A DNA stretch of 6,985 nt from Bacteroidales bacterium UBA1179 (GCA_002309915.1 DBYT01000067.1:13082-20066); one strand, 5' to 3'. Shown: positions 1-6,230, counted from the first letter of the stretch. Numbers and translations: made by a program. The notes: generated by a model not told the origin, from the sequence alone.

Positions 1-173
1 GTGACTATGAGTCCGATGACGTTCAGATCAAGACCGTCAACTGGGCATCAGTTATCGGCGTTGTTCTGGGTGCTGTCGTAGCCAACCTGCTCAAGTGGGG
101 TATCCCCTCAATCAACGGTATGGTCGTAGCTGTCATCTGCTACCTCATAGGATATCGTCTGGACCGCAAATAA
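1..173 (+). CDS. Cytosine/purine permease (CodB-like, NCS1 family), C-terminal fragment
   Basis: Only the last 56 codons are present, in the frame that begins at base 3 and stops with TAA at 171-173; the start lies outside the window. The fragment opens with a short acidic/polar stretch (DYESDDVQIKT). It then reads VNWASVIGVVLGAVVANLL, a GIPSINGM turn and a last hydrophobic span VVAVICYLIGY, ending in RLDRK. From memory, this order (VNW plus hydrophobic helix, then a G-I-P/V-x-N turn, then a final helix ending in a basic tail) matches the end of E. coli CodB. CodB imports cytosine with a cation across the inner membrane for pyrimidine salvage. NCS1 family membership is moderately sure; the substrate (cytosine, other nucleobase or hydantoin) cannot be told from the tail. 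No convincing terminator hairpin follows before the next gene. Confidence 0.6.
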   Translation, partial: DYESDDVQIKTVNWASVIGVVLGAVVANLLKWGIPSINGMVVAVICYLIGYRLDRK

Positions 174-197
174 GTAACACCCATCCGATTTTTTCTA

Positions 198-205
198 TAT
201 ATTCG
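198..205 (+). promoter_or_regulatory. Possible Bacteroidales -7 box for the DUF3078 gene
   Basis: TATATTCG matches the Bacteroides -7 consensus TAnnTTTG except for C in place of one T. It lies 30 bases before the ATG, giving an expected leader of roughly 25 bases that is A/T rich and lacks a clear Shine-Dalgarno sequence. No TTTG-like -33 box is visible at the usual distance, so the call is weak. Confidence 0.3.
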
Positions 206-235
206 CAGCACAATTAATCCTAAATTTAAACGGAT

Positions 236-1108
236 ATGAAAAAAACATTATTCTTTCTCGCAGTTTTGCTGCCGATGAGCCTCTGCGCTCAGGAGGAATC
301 GGCATGGACCCATGAGGGTCTCACAGGTGTTAACTTCTCACAGACATCATTCACCAACTGGAGCGAAGGTGGTGAGAACTCAATGGCCGGAAACGTCTAT
401 TTCAACGGTTCTCTCAACTACAAGCAGGGTAAGACCGCATGGGACAACAGCCTTAGTGCAAACTATGGCTTGAACTATACTGAAGCTACACAGTGGCGCA
501 AGAACATTGATAATCTGAACCTCTCGTCCAAGTTCGGACGTCAGATCACAGAGCATCTGTACTACGCAGCCCTGCTTGACTTTAAGACCCAGATGGGTAA
601 CGGCTACGCCTACGGCGATGACAGCCGCGAGCTTATCTCCAAGTTCCTGACCCCGGGTTACCTCAACCTCTCAGTCGGTATTGACTACAAGCCCAACGAC
701 CATATCAGCGTTTACTACTCACCCGTAGCCGGTAAGATGACTCTGGTCAACGACACCACGTTCTCCGTACGTTACGGCGTTGATCCGGGCGTAAAGACAC
801 GTTTTGAGCTGGGTTCAAGTTTCAAGGGCAGCGTCAACTACAGCCTGCTTAACGACAAGCTCACACTCAAGTCAACTCTTGACCTCTTCACCCCGTACAA
901 CGAGACATTCGGCAATATCGATGTCAACTGGGATGTTCTGGTTGGTCTGAACGTAACAAGCCTTCTCACTGTCACCTTCCAGTCAACACTGAAGTATGAC
1001 GATGACATCAAGACTTACATTACCGATGCCGCCGGCAACACTGAGATCCGCGGTGCACGCGTTCAGTTCAAGGAGATCCTTGGCGTAGGTCTGAGTTACA
1101 AGTTCTGA
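236..1108 (+). CDS. DUF3078 family protein, putative outer-membrane beta-barrel
   Basis: A 290-residue protein with a Sec signal peptide: KK, then a hydrophobic core at residues 4-16, with likely cleavage after LCA at 18 just before Gln19. There is no proper lipobox, so it is probably not a lipoprotein. The mature start carries WTHEGLTGVNFSQTSFTNW followed by SEGGENS (residues 24-49), the hallmark opening of the Bacteroidetes family DUF3078. The rest alternates polar and hydrophobic residues in short beta-strand-like segments (for example 56-62, 142-151, 176-190, 233-252). It ends in LGVGLSYKF; a terminal aromatic residue is typical of outer-membrane barrels recognised by the BAM machinery. 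The molecular function of DUF3078 is not known to me; localisation is inferred. The ATG at 236 is the only start that keeps the signal peptide. The EamA transporter gene follows after 20 bases, suggesting co-transcription, while the preceding permease ends 62 bases upstream. Confidence 0.85.
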   Translation: MKKTLFFLAVLLPMSLCAQEESAWTHEGLTGVNFSQTSFTNWSEGGENSMAGNVYFNGSLNYKQGKTAWDNSLSANYGLNYTEATQWRKNIDNLNLSSKFGRQITEHLYYAALLDFKTQMGNGYAYGDDSRELISKFLTPGYLNLSVGIDYKPNDHISVYYSPVAGKMTLVNDTTFSVRYGVDPGVKTRFELGSSFKGSVNYSLLNDKLTLKSTLDLFTPYNETFGNIDVNWDVLVGLNVTSLLTVTFQSTLKYDDDIKTYITDAAGNTEIRGARVQFKEILGVGLSYKF

Positions 1109-1128
1109 TTTATTGAAGGCAGGCAGTC

Positions 1129-2028
1129 ATGTGGTTGGCATTCGCGCTTGTATCGGCCCTCTTTCTGGGACTGTATGACGTAGCCAAGAAGCAATCACTC
1201 AAGGAGAACGCGGTCATTCCGGTTCTTTGGTTCAACACCCTGTTCTGCTCACTTTTAATGCTGCCGTTCACGCTCCTGTCAGCCAAGACAGGACTGCTGG
1301 ACGGCAGTATTTTTTATGTCCCCACAGCCGGCTGGGAGCAGCACCGCCTGCTCATGCTCAAGGCATTCATCGTGCTGGGCTCCTGGATATTCGGCTATTT
1401 CGGCATGAAGCACCTGCCCATCACCCTGTTCGGGCCCATAAACGCGACGCGCCCCATCATAGTGCTGCTGGGCGGCCTGCTGCTGTTTGGCGAGCGTCTG
1501 AACCTGTACCAGTGGATAGGTGTGATAATAGCTGTCATTTCTTTCTACATGCTCAGTGTGAGCGGCAAGAAAGAGGGCATCAGTTTCACTCACAACAAAT
1601 GGGTGTTCTGCGTAATCATGGCCACCCTGCTGGGAGCCGTCAGCGCCCTGCTCGACAAGTACCTCCTGGGCCGCTTCAACAACATGTTCGTCCAGGCCTG
1701 GAGCAACTTCTACCAGCTGGCCCTCATGACGGTCATCCTGTTCACCCTCTGGTGGCCCACTAGGGAGCGCACTACCCCATTCCAATGGAAGTGGCCCATC
1801 ATCTTCATAGCCGTCTTCCTGACCCTGGCCGATTACGCCTACTTCGTCTCCCTGGCCCAAAGCGCCTCCATGGTCTCCATAGTCTCCATGATCCGCCGCT
1901 CCAGCGTAATAGTATCCTTCCTCTGCGGAGCCCTCCTCTTCCACGAGAAAAACCTGCGCAGCAAGGTCATCGACCTCCTCCTGGTATTGCTGGGCCTCTT
2001 CTTCCTGCTTATCGGTTCACTGCAGTAA
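1129..2028 (+). CDS. EamA/DMT superfamily inner-membrane transporter
   Basis: A 299-residue, highly hydrophobic protein with about ten predicted membrane spans in two homologous halves, the layout of two EamA domains. The first half (about 1-145) ends in PITLFGPINATRPI, then LLLFGERL (residues 117-124) and a helix. The second half (about 157-297) ends in the parallel MIRRSSVIVSFLCGALLFHEKN (from residue 254) plus a final helix. The paired Glu residues of GER (121-123) and HEK (272-274) are the usual EamA end-of-helix positions. Family members move small metabolites such as amino acids, nucleosides or sugars; the substrate here is unknown. The ATG at 1129 lies 20 bases after the DUF3078 stop, with a purine-rich gaaggcagg just upstream, and no promoter is seen between them, so an operon is likely. 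The gene is C-rich (34 of 60 bases G+C at 1681-1740), unlike the LRR genes downstream. Long antisense frames within it are shadows. Confidence 0.88.
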   Translation: MWLAFALVSALFLGLYDVAKKQSLKENAVIPVLWFNTLFCSLLMLPFTLLSAKTGLLDGSIFYVPTAGWEQHRLLMLKAFIVLGSWIFGYFGMKHLPITLFGPINATRPIIVLLGGLLLFGERLNLYQWIGVIIAVISFYMLSVSGKKEGISFTHNKWVFCVIMATLLGAVSALLDKYLLGRFNNMFVQAWSNFYQLALMTVILFTLWWPTRERTTPFQWKWPIIFIAVFLTLADYAYFVSLAQSASMVSIVSMIRRSSVIVSFLCGALLFHEKNLRSKVIDLLLVLLGLFFLLIGSLQ

Positions 2029-2032
2029 TCTT

Positions 2033-2076
2033 AAAATGGCCAAACCGTGCGTTATACGCTCTATAGGGCCATTTTT
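2033..2076 (+). terminator. Possible terminator of the EamA gene, formed by the start of repeat copy A
   Basis: AAAATGGCC (2033-2041) pairs perfectly with GGCCATTTT (2067-2075) across a 25-base loop. The loop holds a small inner hairpin, GCGT-TAT-ACGC (2049-2059). The right arm ends in a T run (2072-2076). It begins 4 bases after the EamA stop codon. The loop is long for an intrinsic terminator, and the G/C part of the stem is short, so activity is uncertain. The same arms are disrupted in repeat copy B. Confidence 0.35.
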
Positions 2077-2172
2077 CTGCAAGTATGGCCGTAAAAATGC
2101 CCAAAAACGCGGTTTTGCTTGCCATACTTGCAAAAAAGCCCCTTAAAACCCACACATCCTGCAAGTATGGCC
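2034..2172 (+). repeat. 139-base palindrome-rich direct repeat, copy A
   Basis: This stretch aligns without gaps to 3567-3705 (offset 1533 bases), with 119 of 139 positions identical by hand count. All 20 differences fall in the first 86 bases; the final 53 (2120-2172) are identical. It carries the motif TGCAAGTATGGCC at 2078-2090 and again at 2160-2172, with its reverse complement at 2121-2132. The middle arm can therefore pair with either outer arm. The first pairing is extended by a GGGCC-T-run arm and the AAAAAAGCCCC that follows the middle motif. It lies in the 3' region of the EamA gene and just beyond the terminator of the minus-strand LRR gene. It may be a REP- or MITE-like element of Bacteroidales; I do not recognise a named family. 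Reading it as protein on the minus strand gives an open frame, but most differences between copies change residues, so it is unlikely to be coding. Confidence 0.85.
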
Positions 2173-2180
2173 ACCAAACG

Positions 2181-2222
2181 AAAAAGTGTGCAAAAGGGGG
2201 CAGACCCCAATTGCACACTTTT
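2181..2222. terminator. Strong hairpin between convergent genes, probable bidirectional terminator
   Basis: AAAAGTGTGCAA (2182-2193) pairs perfectly with TTGCACACTTTT (2211-2222). After an AA/AA interior mismatch the stem continues as GGGG (within 2196-2200) with CCCC (2205-2208), leaving a tiny loop. On the minus strand it starts 15 bases after the LRR stop and ends in TTTTT, a good Rho-independent terminator. On the plus strand the tail is only TTTT followed by GC, so it could stop EamA transcripts less efficiently. Confidence 0.75.
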
Positions 2223-2236
2223 GCATATGCGGATGC

Positions 2237-3475
2237 TTATTCAGCTACGAATACCTTCTTTTCGTTGATGATGAAAATGCCGGAACCAGTCGGAGCTGAC
2301 AGCTTACGGCCATACAGATCATAGATGATGGTTTCCTGAACCGGTGCTTCCACTCTATAGACATTAGTCGGAGCAGTGGGGTCAACAACTATACTCTTGA
2401 ACAGTTTCCAGCCATCGGCCGAACCATAAGTATCGACTGCACCCTCCGGCACGTAAAGTGTGGCGTTGTTGAATACGCTCTCCACAAACGGACCTGCGTA
2501 TGATTCCAAGGCGAATACAGTATCTATCGGCTCAAAGGACAACCTGTCAAAAACCATCATGTCGGAAAAATGCTCTCTTATCTTTTCATTGCAATCCAAT
2601 GACAGTTCCAAAGTCAGGTCATAGGCATTTTCCGGAATCTGCAGTTCTTCCGATATTGTAATTATATCATATTTTGAAGGATCATTGCTGATATACTCAG
2701 CTGTTGGGACGAGTCTCATTCTTCCACGACTGTCAATAATGGTATCATATCTGATGGGATCATGTATGTATCTCTTTCCATTGGGAACAGTCGCATAAAT
2801 AACAGGATGGAAGTAGCAGGGCTTGCCGTCGGGACTGGGAAGAATTCCGATACTTGCCTTATATGAAGCGGCAGGTACGGAGCCGTAAGGCATAGAGAAA
2901 GAACATTTCCAACTTCCGGACTCAGGATTAGAGCCGGAAATCTCCGTCACGGTCCTTCCAAGTTGTTCGCTATTGACATAATTGACCGATGCATTTCCAC
3001 CTGGGACTACGTGAGTTCCGTCAAGAACAAACGGATTGAACAGAGCAATCTCACCGGGAGTGGAACTTATTGCATGAACAGCTTCTATATTGGGGCATCT
3101 ATCGAAAGCATTAACGCCGATATGCGGAGTGCCGTTAATGATCACGTCTGTCAATGATTGACAATACATAAACGCTCCGTCTCCAATACGGATCACGCTC
3201 TCAGGTATGATTATGGATGTCATCCCGTTACATCCAAAGAAAGCCTTTTCAACAATGTCACTTATCTTATACTCCTCACCATTGTATGTCACGCTGACGG
3301 GGAGAACAAAATCACCATTACAGCTGTCGCTCACCGCTCCCAGCAAAGTTAAAGTCTTGTCAGAAACCGAGTTAACCTCATAATACAATCCAGCTTGATC
3401 GAATTCGATTCCCTGTGCAAACACACTGACTGCCAAGGACATAGCCAAAGGCAAAAGAATGATTTTCTTTCTCAT
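2237..3475 (-). CDS. BspA-type leucine-rich-repeat surface protein with a non-LRR central module
   Basis: A 412-residue secreted protein. Residues 1-20 (MRKKIILLPLAMSLAVSVFA) form a Sec signal peptide, cleaved before Gln21. Residues about 25-75 are the N-terminal beta cap seen in such proteins (YNGEEYKISDI). LRR_5-type repeats follow at about 76-134, with AFFGCNGMTSIIIPESVIRIG, then AFMYCQSLTDVIING and AFDRCPNIEAV. Residues about 155-320 are not LRR: they look like beta-strand-rich sequence (WKCSFSMPYGSVPAASYKA; IGILPSPDGKP; DIITISEELQIPENAY) and may be a separate ligand-binding module. The usual LRR end cap returns at 321-363 (ATLYVPEGAVDTYGSADGWK). Residues 384-412 (IYDLYGRKLSAPTGSGIFII to the end) resemble a short type IX secretion sorting tail. 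The frame stays open 79 codons upstream into repeat copy B, but the ATG at 3475 is chosen because the signal peptide begins there and a promoter lies at 3510-3548. The likely role is adhesin-like surface binding; the ligand is unknown. Confidence 0.8.
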   Translation of the reverse strand: MRKKIILLPLAMSLAVSVFAQGIEFDQAGLYYEVNSVSDKTLTLLGAVSDSCNGDFVLPVSVTYNGEEYKISDIVEKAFFGCNGMTSIIIPESVIRIGDGAFMYCQSLTDVIINGTPHIGVNAFDRCPNIEAVHAISSTPGEIALFNPFVLDGTHVVPGGNASVNYVNSEQLGRTVTEISGSNPESGSWKCSFSMPYGSVPAASYKASIGILPSPDGKPCYFHPVIYATVPNGKRYIHDPIRYDTIIDSRGRMRLVPTAEYISNDPSKYDIITISEELQIPENAYDLTLELSLDCNEKIREHFSDMMVFDRLSFEPIDTVFALESYAGPFVESVFNNATLYVPEGAVDTYGSADGWKLFKSIVVDPTAPTNVYRVEAPVQETIIYDLYGRKLSAPTGSGIFIINEKKVFVAE

Positions 3476-3509
3476 ACAAACAAATATTACAAATTGGTAG
3501 TTACTATTG

Positions 3510-3548
3510 ATGCCACAAAAGTACACACAATAGCATAAAAATACAAGC
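3510..3548 (-). promoter_or_regulatory. Promoter of the minus-strand LRR gene
   Basis: Read on the minus strand, TACTTTTG (3523-3516) is a perfect match to the Bacteroides -7 box TAnnTTTG. It is followed by TGGCAT. GCTTGTA (3548-3542) lies 20 bases upstream in the place of the -33 box (TTTG consensus; TTG present). The ATG lies about 35 bases past the box, a normal leader length. The same ordered elements occur before the plus-strand LRR gene. Repeat copy B begins 19 bases upstream, so it is outside the transcript. Confidence 0.6.
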
Positions 3549-3566
3549 AAATGATCCCGTTTGCTG

Positions 3567-3705
3567 AAATGGCCATACCCTGCGTTACAAGCGCTGTAGG
3601 GGCTTTTTGCTGCAAGTATGGCCACGAAAATGCCCCAAAACGCCAAAATCCCTGCCATACTTGCAAAAAAGCCCCTTAAAACCCACACATCCTGCAAGTA
3701 TGGCC
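3567..3705 (+). repeat. 139-base palindrome-rich direct repeat, copy B
   Basis: This is the partner of the copy at 2034-2172: same orientation, same length, no gaps. Motif TGCAAGTATGGCC is at 3611-3623 and 3693-3705, with the reverse complement at 3654-3665. Here the arm GGGGCTTTTT (3598-3607) pairs with AAAAAGCCCC (3666-3675), extending the hairpin made by the first two motifs to over 20 pairs with a small bulge. By contrast the outer AAATGGCC stem of copy A is broken in this copy. It sits between the promoters of the two divergent LRR genes: its near end is 19 bases behind the minus-gene -33 region and its far end about 93 bases behind that of the plus gene. The rest of the 386-base gene-free stretch 3476-3861 contains only the two promoters and A/T-rich sequence. 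Confidence 0.85.
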
Positions 3706-3797
3706 CCACCACCGAGCAAGCAACCAGCTAATCTCCCAATATTCTGTTAACAGTTTATAAAACCTAGCGAAAAAATTTAGTTTAACGGACTCTGGAC

Positions 3798-3831
3798 GCT
3801 TGTAATGGTTTTTAAAGCGTATATTTGGCAT
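3798..3831 (+). promoter_or_regulatory. Promoter of the plus-strand LRR gene
   Basis: TATATTTG (3820-3827) is a perfect Bacteroides -7 box, followed directly by GCAT. GCTTGTA (3798-3804) supplies a TTG -33-like element, although the 17-base gap is a little short. Transcription would begin near 3834, leaving a leader of about 28 bases. Because the box lies downstream of the first in-frame ATG (3805), it supports translation from the ATG at 3862. Confidence 0.6.
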
Positions 3832-3861
3832 ATTCTTTGTCCATTCTTAATTAATAGCTTT

Positions 3862-6213
3862 ATGAGAAGAAAAATTTTATTGTTTGCGTTTGCATTTTTG
3901 TTATCAATGTTCGGCAAAATTTCTGCCGAGGATTTCATCGTCGACGGAATCCGATATCAGATAGTTGATGACTATTCAGTAGTTGTAATCCAATTGGGAG
4001 AACCATTACGATCTATTGTTGACAACCCAACGTATTCAGGAGATATCACCATTCCCGCAGTTGTCAAATATAACGACGTTAAATACACGGTTGAAGGTAT
4101 TAACTCATATGCATTTCAATATTGCGCCAATCTTAATTCTGTCACAATTTCAGAGGGCGTAAGTTATATTTTTGATTATGCGTTTGTGCATTGTCCGAAT
4201 CTGACATCAATAACCATCCCGAACAGTGTTACATATATCGGCTACCAGGCACTTCATGAGACTGGATGGTATGAGAATCAGCCGGACGGCGTAATATATG
4301 CAGGCAAAGTAGCCTATACGTATAAAGGAGAAATGCTGCAAGACACCTGTCTTGTTCTTAAAGACAGTATAGTGTCTATATCAGACAATGCATTTGAGGA
4401 CTGCGCAAATCTTGTATCGATAAAAATGCCTTCAACCCTTCTGTCCATTGGTTCTTATGCTTTTTCAGGTTGCAGCAAACTGGATTCAATCTCTGTTCCG
4501 GAAAGCGTAACAAGTATCGGAATTCATGCTTTTGATGGAACCGCATGGTATAATGCACTTCCTTACGGTGTCATTTACGCCGGTCCGATGCTTTACGGAC
4601 ATAAAGGAGATAATGTTTTGGGAGATACATTAGTTGTTCAAGAGGGAACCAGAATCATAAACAGACAGTCTTTAACCCGTCAAAGCCGAGTTAAGGCCAT
4701 CTTTTTTCCTGAAAGTGTAGAAAGCATTGGTGTGGAGGCATTCTACCACTGCCAGAATCTGGATTCAATTTCCTTTCCGAACAATTTGCGTATCATTAGT
4801 CCCTATGCATTCGCCGAGTGCGTGAAACTCGAATCTATCACCCTCCCGTTCGGTTTGTCATATATCGGCAATGGAGCATTTGACAGATGTGATAACCTGA
4901 CCAATATCACAACACAGGCCATTTATCCACCTTATCTGGCTCAGGATGCATTCCCAAGCACTGTATATACAAAAGCTGTCCTCTATGTACCCAAAGAAAG
5001 CATCAATTCATACAAGAATGCCGACGGATGGAAACAGTTCAGTAACATAGAGGCAATAGGTGGAAATGCCGTAGATTTCATAGTTGATGGAATCCGATAT
5101 GAGGCAGTTGATGACACTTCAGTAGTTGTAATGCCATTGGGAGATCCAATACTTACTTCCGGGAACCCAACGTATTCTGGGAATATCACCATTCCCGCAA
5201 AAGTCACTTATAACGAGGTTGAATACAGAGTTGTAGGTATTGGGAATCATGCATTTTATAATTGCTCATCCCTTAATTCTGTAACTATTTCAGAGGGTAT
5301 AGAGTATATCTCTGCTTATGCATTATCGTTCTGTTCGGATTTGACATCGATAAGCATCCCGAACAGTGTCATATCTGTTGATAAAGGAGCATTTATCGGC
5401 ACTACATGGTATGAGAATCTGCCTGATGGTGTAGTGTACATAGGAAGAGTAGCCTATACCTATAAGTATAAGGGAACAATGTCACAAGACACCTGCATTG
5501 TTCTTAAAGAAGGAACAGTTTCTATTACAGATGGTGCATTTGAGAGGTGTTCAAATCTCGTATCAATTGAATTGCCTTCAACCCTTAACAACATCGGTAT
5601 GCTAGCTTTTTCAGGTTGCATCAAACTCGATTCAATTTCTATTCCGGAAAGCGTAAAAAGAATCGGTTTGTACGCATTTATTGCAACCGGATGGTTCAAT
5701 GCACTTCCTGAAGGCCCCATTTACTTCGGCTCAATGCTTTTCGGGCGTAAAGGATTTGATATTCTGGAAGATACATTCGCCATCAAAGAAGGAACCAAGA
5801 TCGTAAACATAATGTCTTTTACCGGTCAGAACAGACTTAAGACTTTAATCTTCCCGGAGAGTCTGGAAGTCATTGACGAGAGGGCATTTGACTATTGTGA
5901 TAGCCTGACCGAAATCACATCAATAGCAACAGTTCCGCCTACTCTGATCAAGAATGCATTCACAACCACCGTATATGAGAATGCCATCCTCTACGTACCC
6001 GCAGAGAGCGTAAACTCCTACAAGACCGCCGAAGGATGGAAAGACTTCCTGAACATAGTACCAATCGGAACCACCGGAGTTACCAAGCCAGAAGCCAACA
6101 ACGTAGTAGCAGGCTATTACGATCTCTCAGGCAAAAGAATAGAAGAGCCCCAGAAAGGCCTCAACATAATCAAATACACCAACGGCCAAACCAAAAAGCT
6201 CTTCATAAAATAA
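3862..6213 (+). CDS. Large BspA-type leucine-rich-repeat surface protein, internally duplicated
   Basis: A 783-residue secreted protein. Residues 1-22 (MRRKILLFAFAFLLSMFGKI, then SA) form a signal peptide. Two tandem units follow, 24-404 and 405 to about 735. Each opens with DFIVDGIRY, a VVV strand, PTYSG and ITIPA, then runs through 23-residue LRR_5 repeats of the form AFxxCxxLxSIxIPxSVxxIG. Each unit contains two beta-hairpin insertions (GWYENQPDGVIYAG and AWYNALPYGVIYAG in unit 1; TWYENLPDGVVYIG and GWFNALPEGPIYFG in unit 2). Each closes with the cap LYVPxESxNSYKxAxGWKxF. Unit 2 lacks two LRRs present in unit 1. Residues 739-783 (GYYDLSGKRIEEPQKGLNII, then a lysine-rich end) resemble a type IX secretion sorting tail. 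The family is extracellular and often adhesive; the ligand is unknown. The upstream ATG at 3805 was rejected because the signal peptide and promoter point to 3862. The gene is A/T rich at first (19 of 60 G+C at 4081-4140) and nearer 50% at its end (30 of 60 at 6001-6060). It is transcribed divergently from the smaller LRR gene. Confidence 0.85.
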   Translation: MRRKILLFAFAFLLSMFGKISAEDFIVDGIRYQIVDDYSVVVIQLGEPLRSIVDNPTYSGDITIPAVVKYNDVKYTVEGINSYAFQYCANLNSVTISEGVSYIFDYAFVHCPNLTSITIPNSVTYIGYQALHETGWYENQPDGVIYAGKVAYTYKGEMLQDTCLVLKDSIVSISDNAFEDCANLVSIKMPSTLLSIGSYAFSGCSKLDSISVPESVTSIGIHAFDGTAWYNALPYGVIYAGPMLYGHKGDNVLGDTLVVQEGTRIINRQSLTRQSRVKAIFFPESVESIGVEAFYHCQNLDSISFPNNLRIISPYAFAECVKLESITLPFGLSYIGNGAFDRCDNLTNITTQAIYPPYLAQDAFPSTVYTKAVLYVPKESINSYKNADGWKQFSNIEAIGGNAVDFIVDGIRYEAVDDTSVVVMPLGDPILTSGNPTYSGNITIPAKVTYNEVEYRVVGIGNHAFYNCSSLNSVTISEGIEYISAYALSFCSDLTSISIPNSVISVDKGAFIGTTWYENLPDGVVYIGRVAYTYKYKGTMSQDTCIVLKEGTVSITDGAFERCSNLVSIELPSTLNNIGMLAFSGCIKLDSISIPESVKRIGLYAFIATGWFNALPEGPIYFGSMLFGRKGFDILEDTFAIKEGTKIVNIMSFTGQNRLKTLIFPESLEVIDERAFDYCDSLTEITSIATVPPTLIKNAFTTTVYENAILYVPAESVNSYKTAEGWKDFLNIVPIGTTGVTKPEANNVVAGYYDLSGKRIEEPQKGLNIIKYTNGQTKKLFIK
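3931..6069 (+). repeat. Tandem intragenic duplication in the LRR gene
   Basis: Unit 1 begins at 3931 and unit 2 at 5074, a 1143-base (381-codon) period. The starts still resemble each other as DNA (for example gaatccgatat, tcagtagttgtaat and aacccaacgtattc recur at matching places), so the duplication is visible but not recent. Alignment stays within one or two codons until the segment equivalent to residues 291-336 of unit 1, which is missing from unit 2; the units then resume in step to the LYVP cap. Confidence 0.85.
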
Positions 6214-6230
6214 CCCACAACCCAACCCCC

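Noticed and set aside
1227..1763. Overlapping plus-strand frame (178 codons) within EamA
   Set aside because: His/Pro/Arg/Ala-rich shadow frame of a GC-rich gene, with no domain features.
1279..1944. Long antisense reading frame (221 codons) opposite the EamA gene
   Set aside because: Its residues are the low-complexity, Gly/Glu/Asp/Gln-rich composition expected from the complement of hydrophobic transporter codons; no start context, no family features, and EamA is a convincing gene.
2009..2218. Minus-strand 69-codon frame across repeat copy A, similar to the upstream extension of the minus LRR frame
   Set aside because: Similarity is explained by the DNA repeat. Most differences between the two copies change residues, and the extra stretch lies upstream of the LRR promoter, so it is not a conserved peptide.
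2963..3352. Two 64-codon plus-strand frames inside the minus LRR gene
   Set aside because: Shadows of the LRR gene with no family features or upstream signals.
2034..3705. CRISPR array
   Set aside because: Only two long copies separated by a gene, and the internal 12-13-base motif alternates orientation; no regular repeat-spacer pattern.
2034..3705. Insertion sequence with the LRR gene as passenger
   Set aside because: The flanking repeats are direct, not terminal inverted repeats; no transposase is present and no target-site duplication could be made out.
3476..3712. 79-codon N-terminal extension of the minus-strand LRR frame
   Set aside because: It runs through repeat copy B and the promoter, and a classic signal peptide begins exactly at the ATG at 3475.
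3805..3861. 19-codon N-terminal extension of the large LRR protein
   Set aside because: The perfect -7 box at 3820-3827 falls inside it, and the signal peptide begins at the ATG at 3862.
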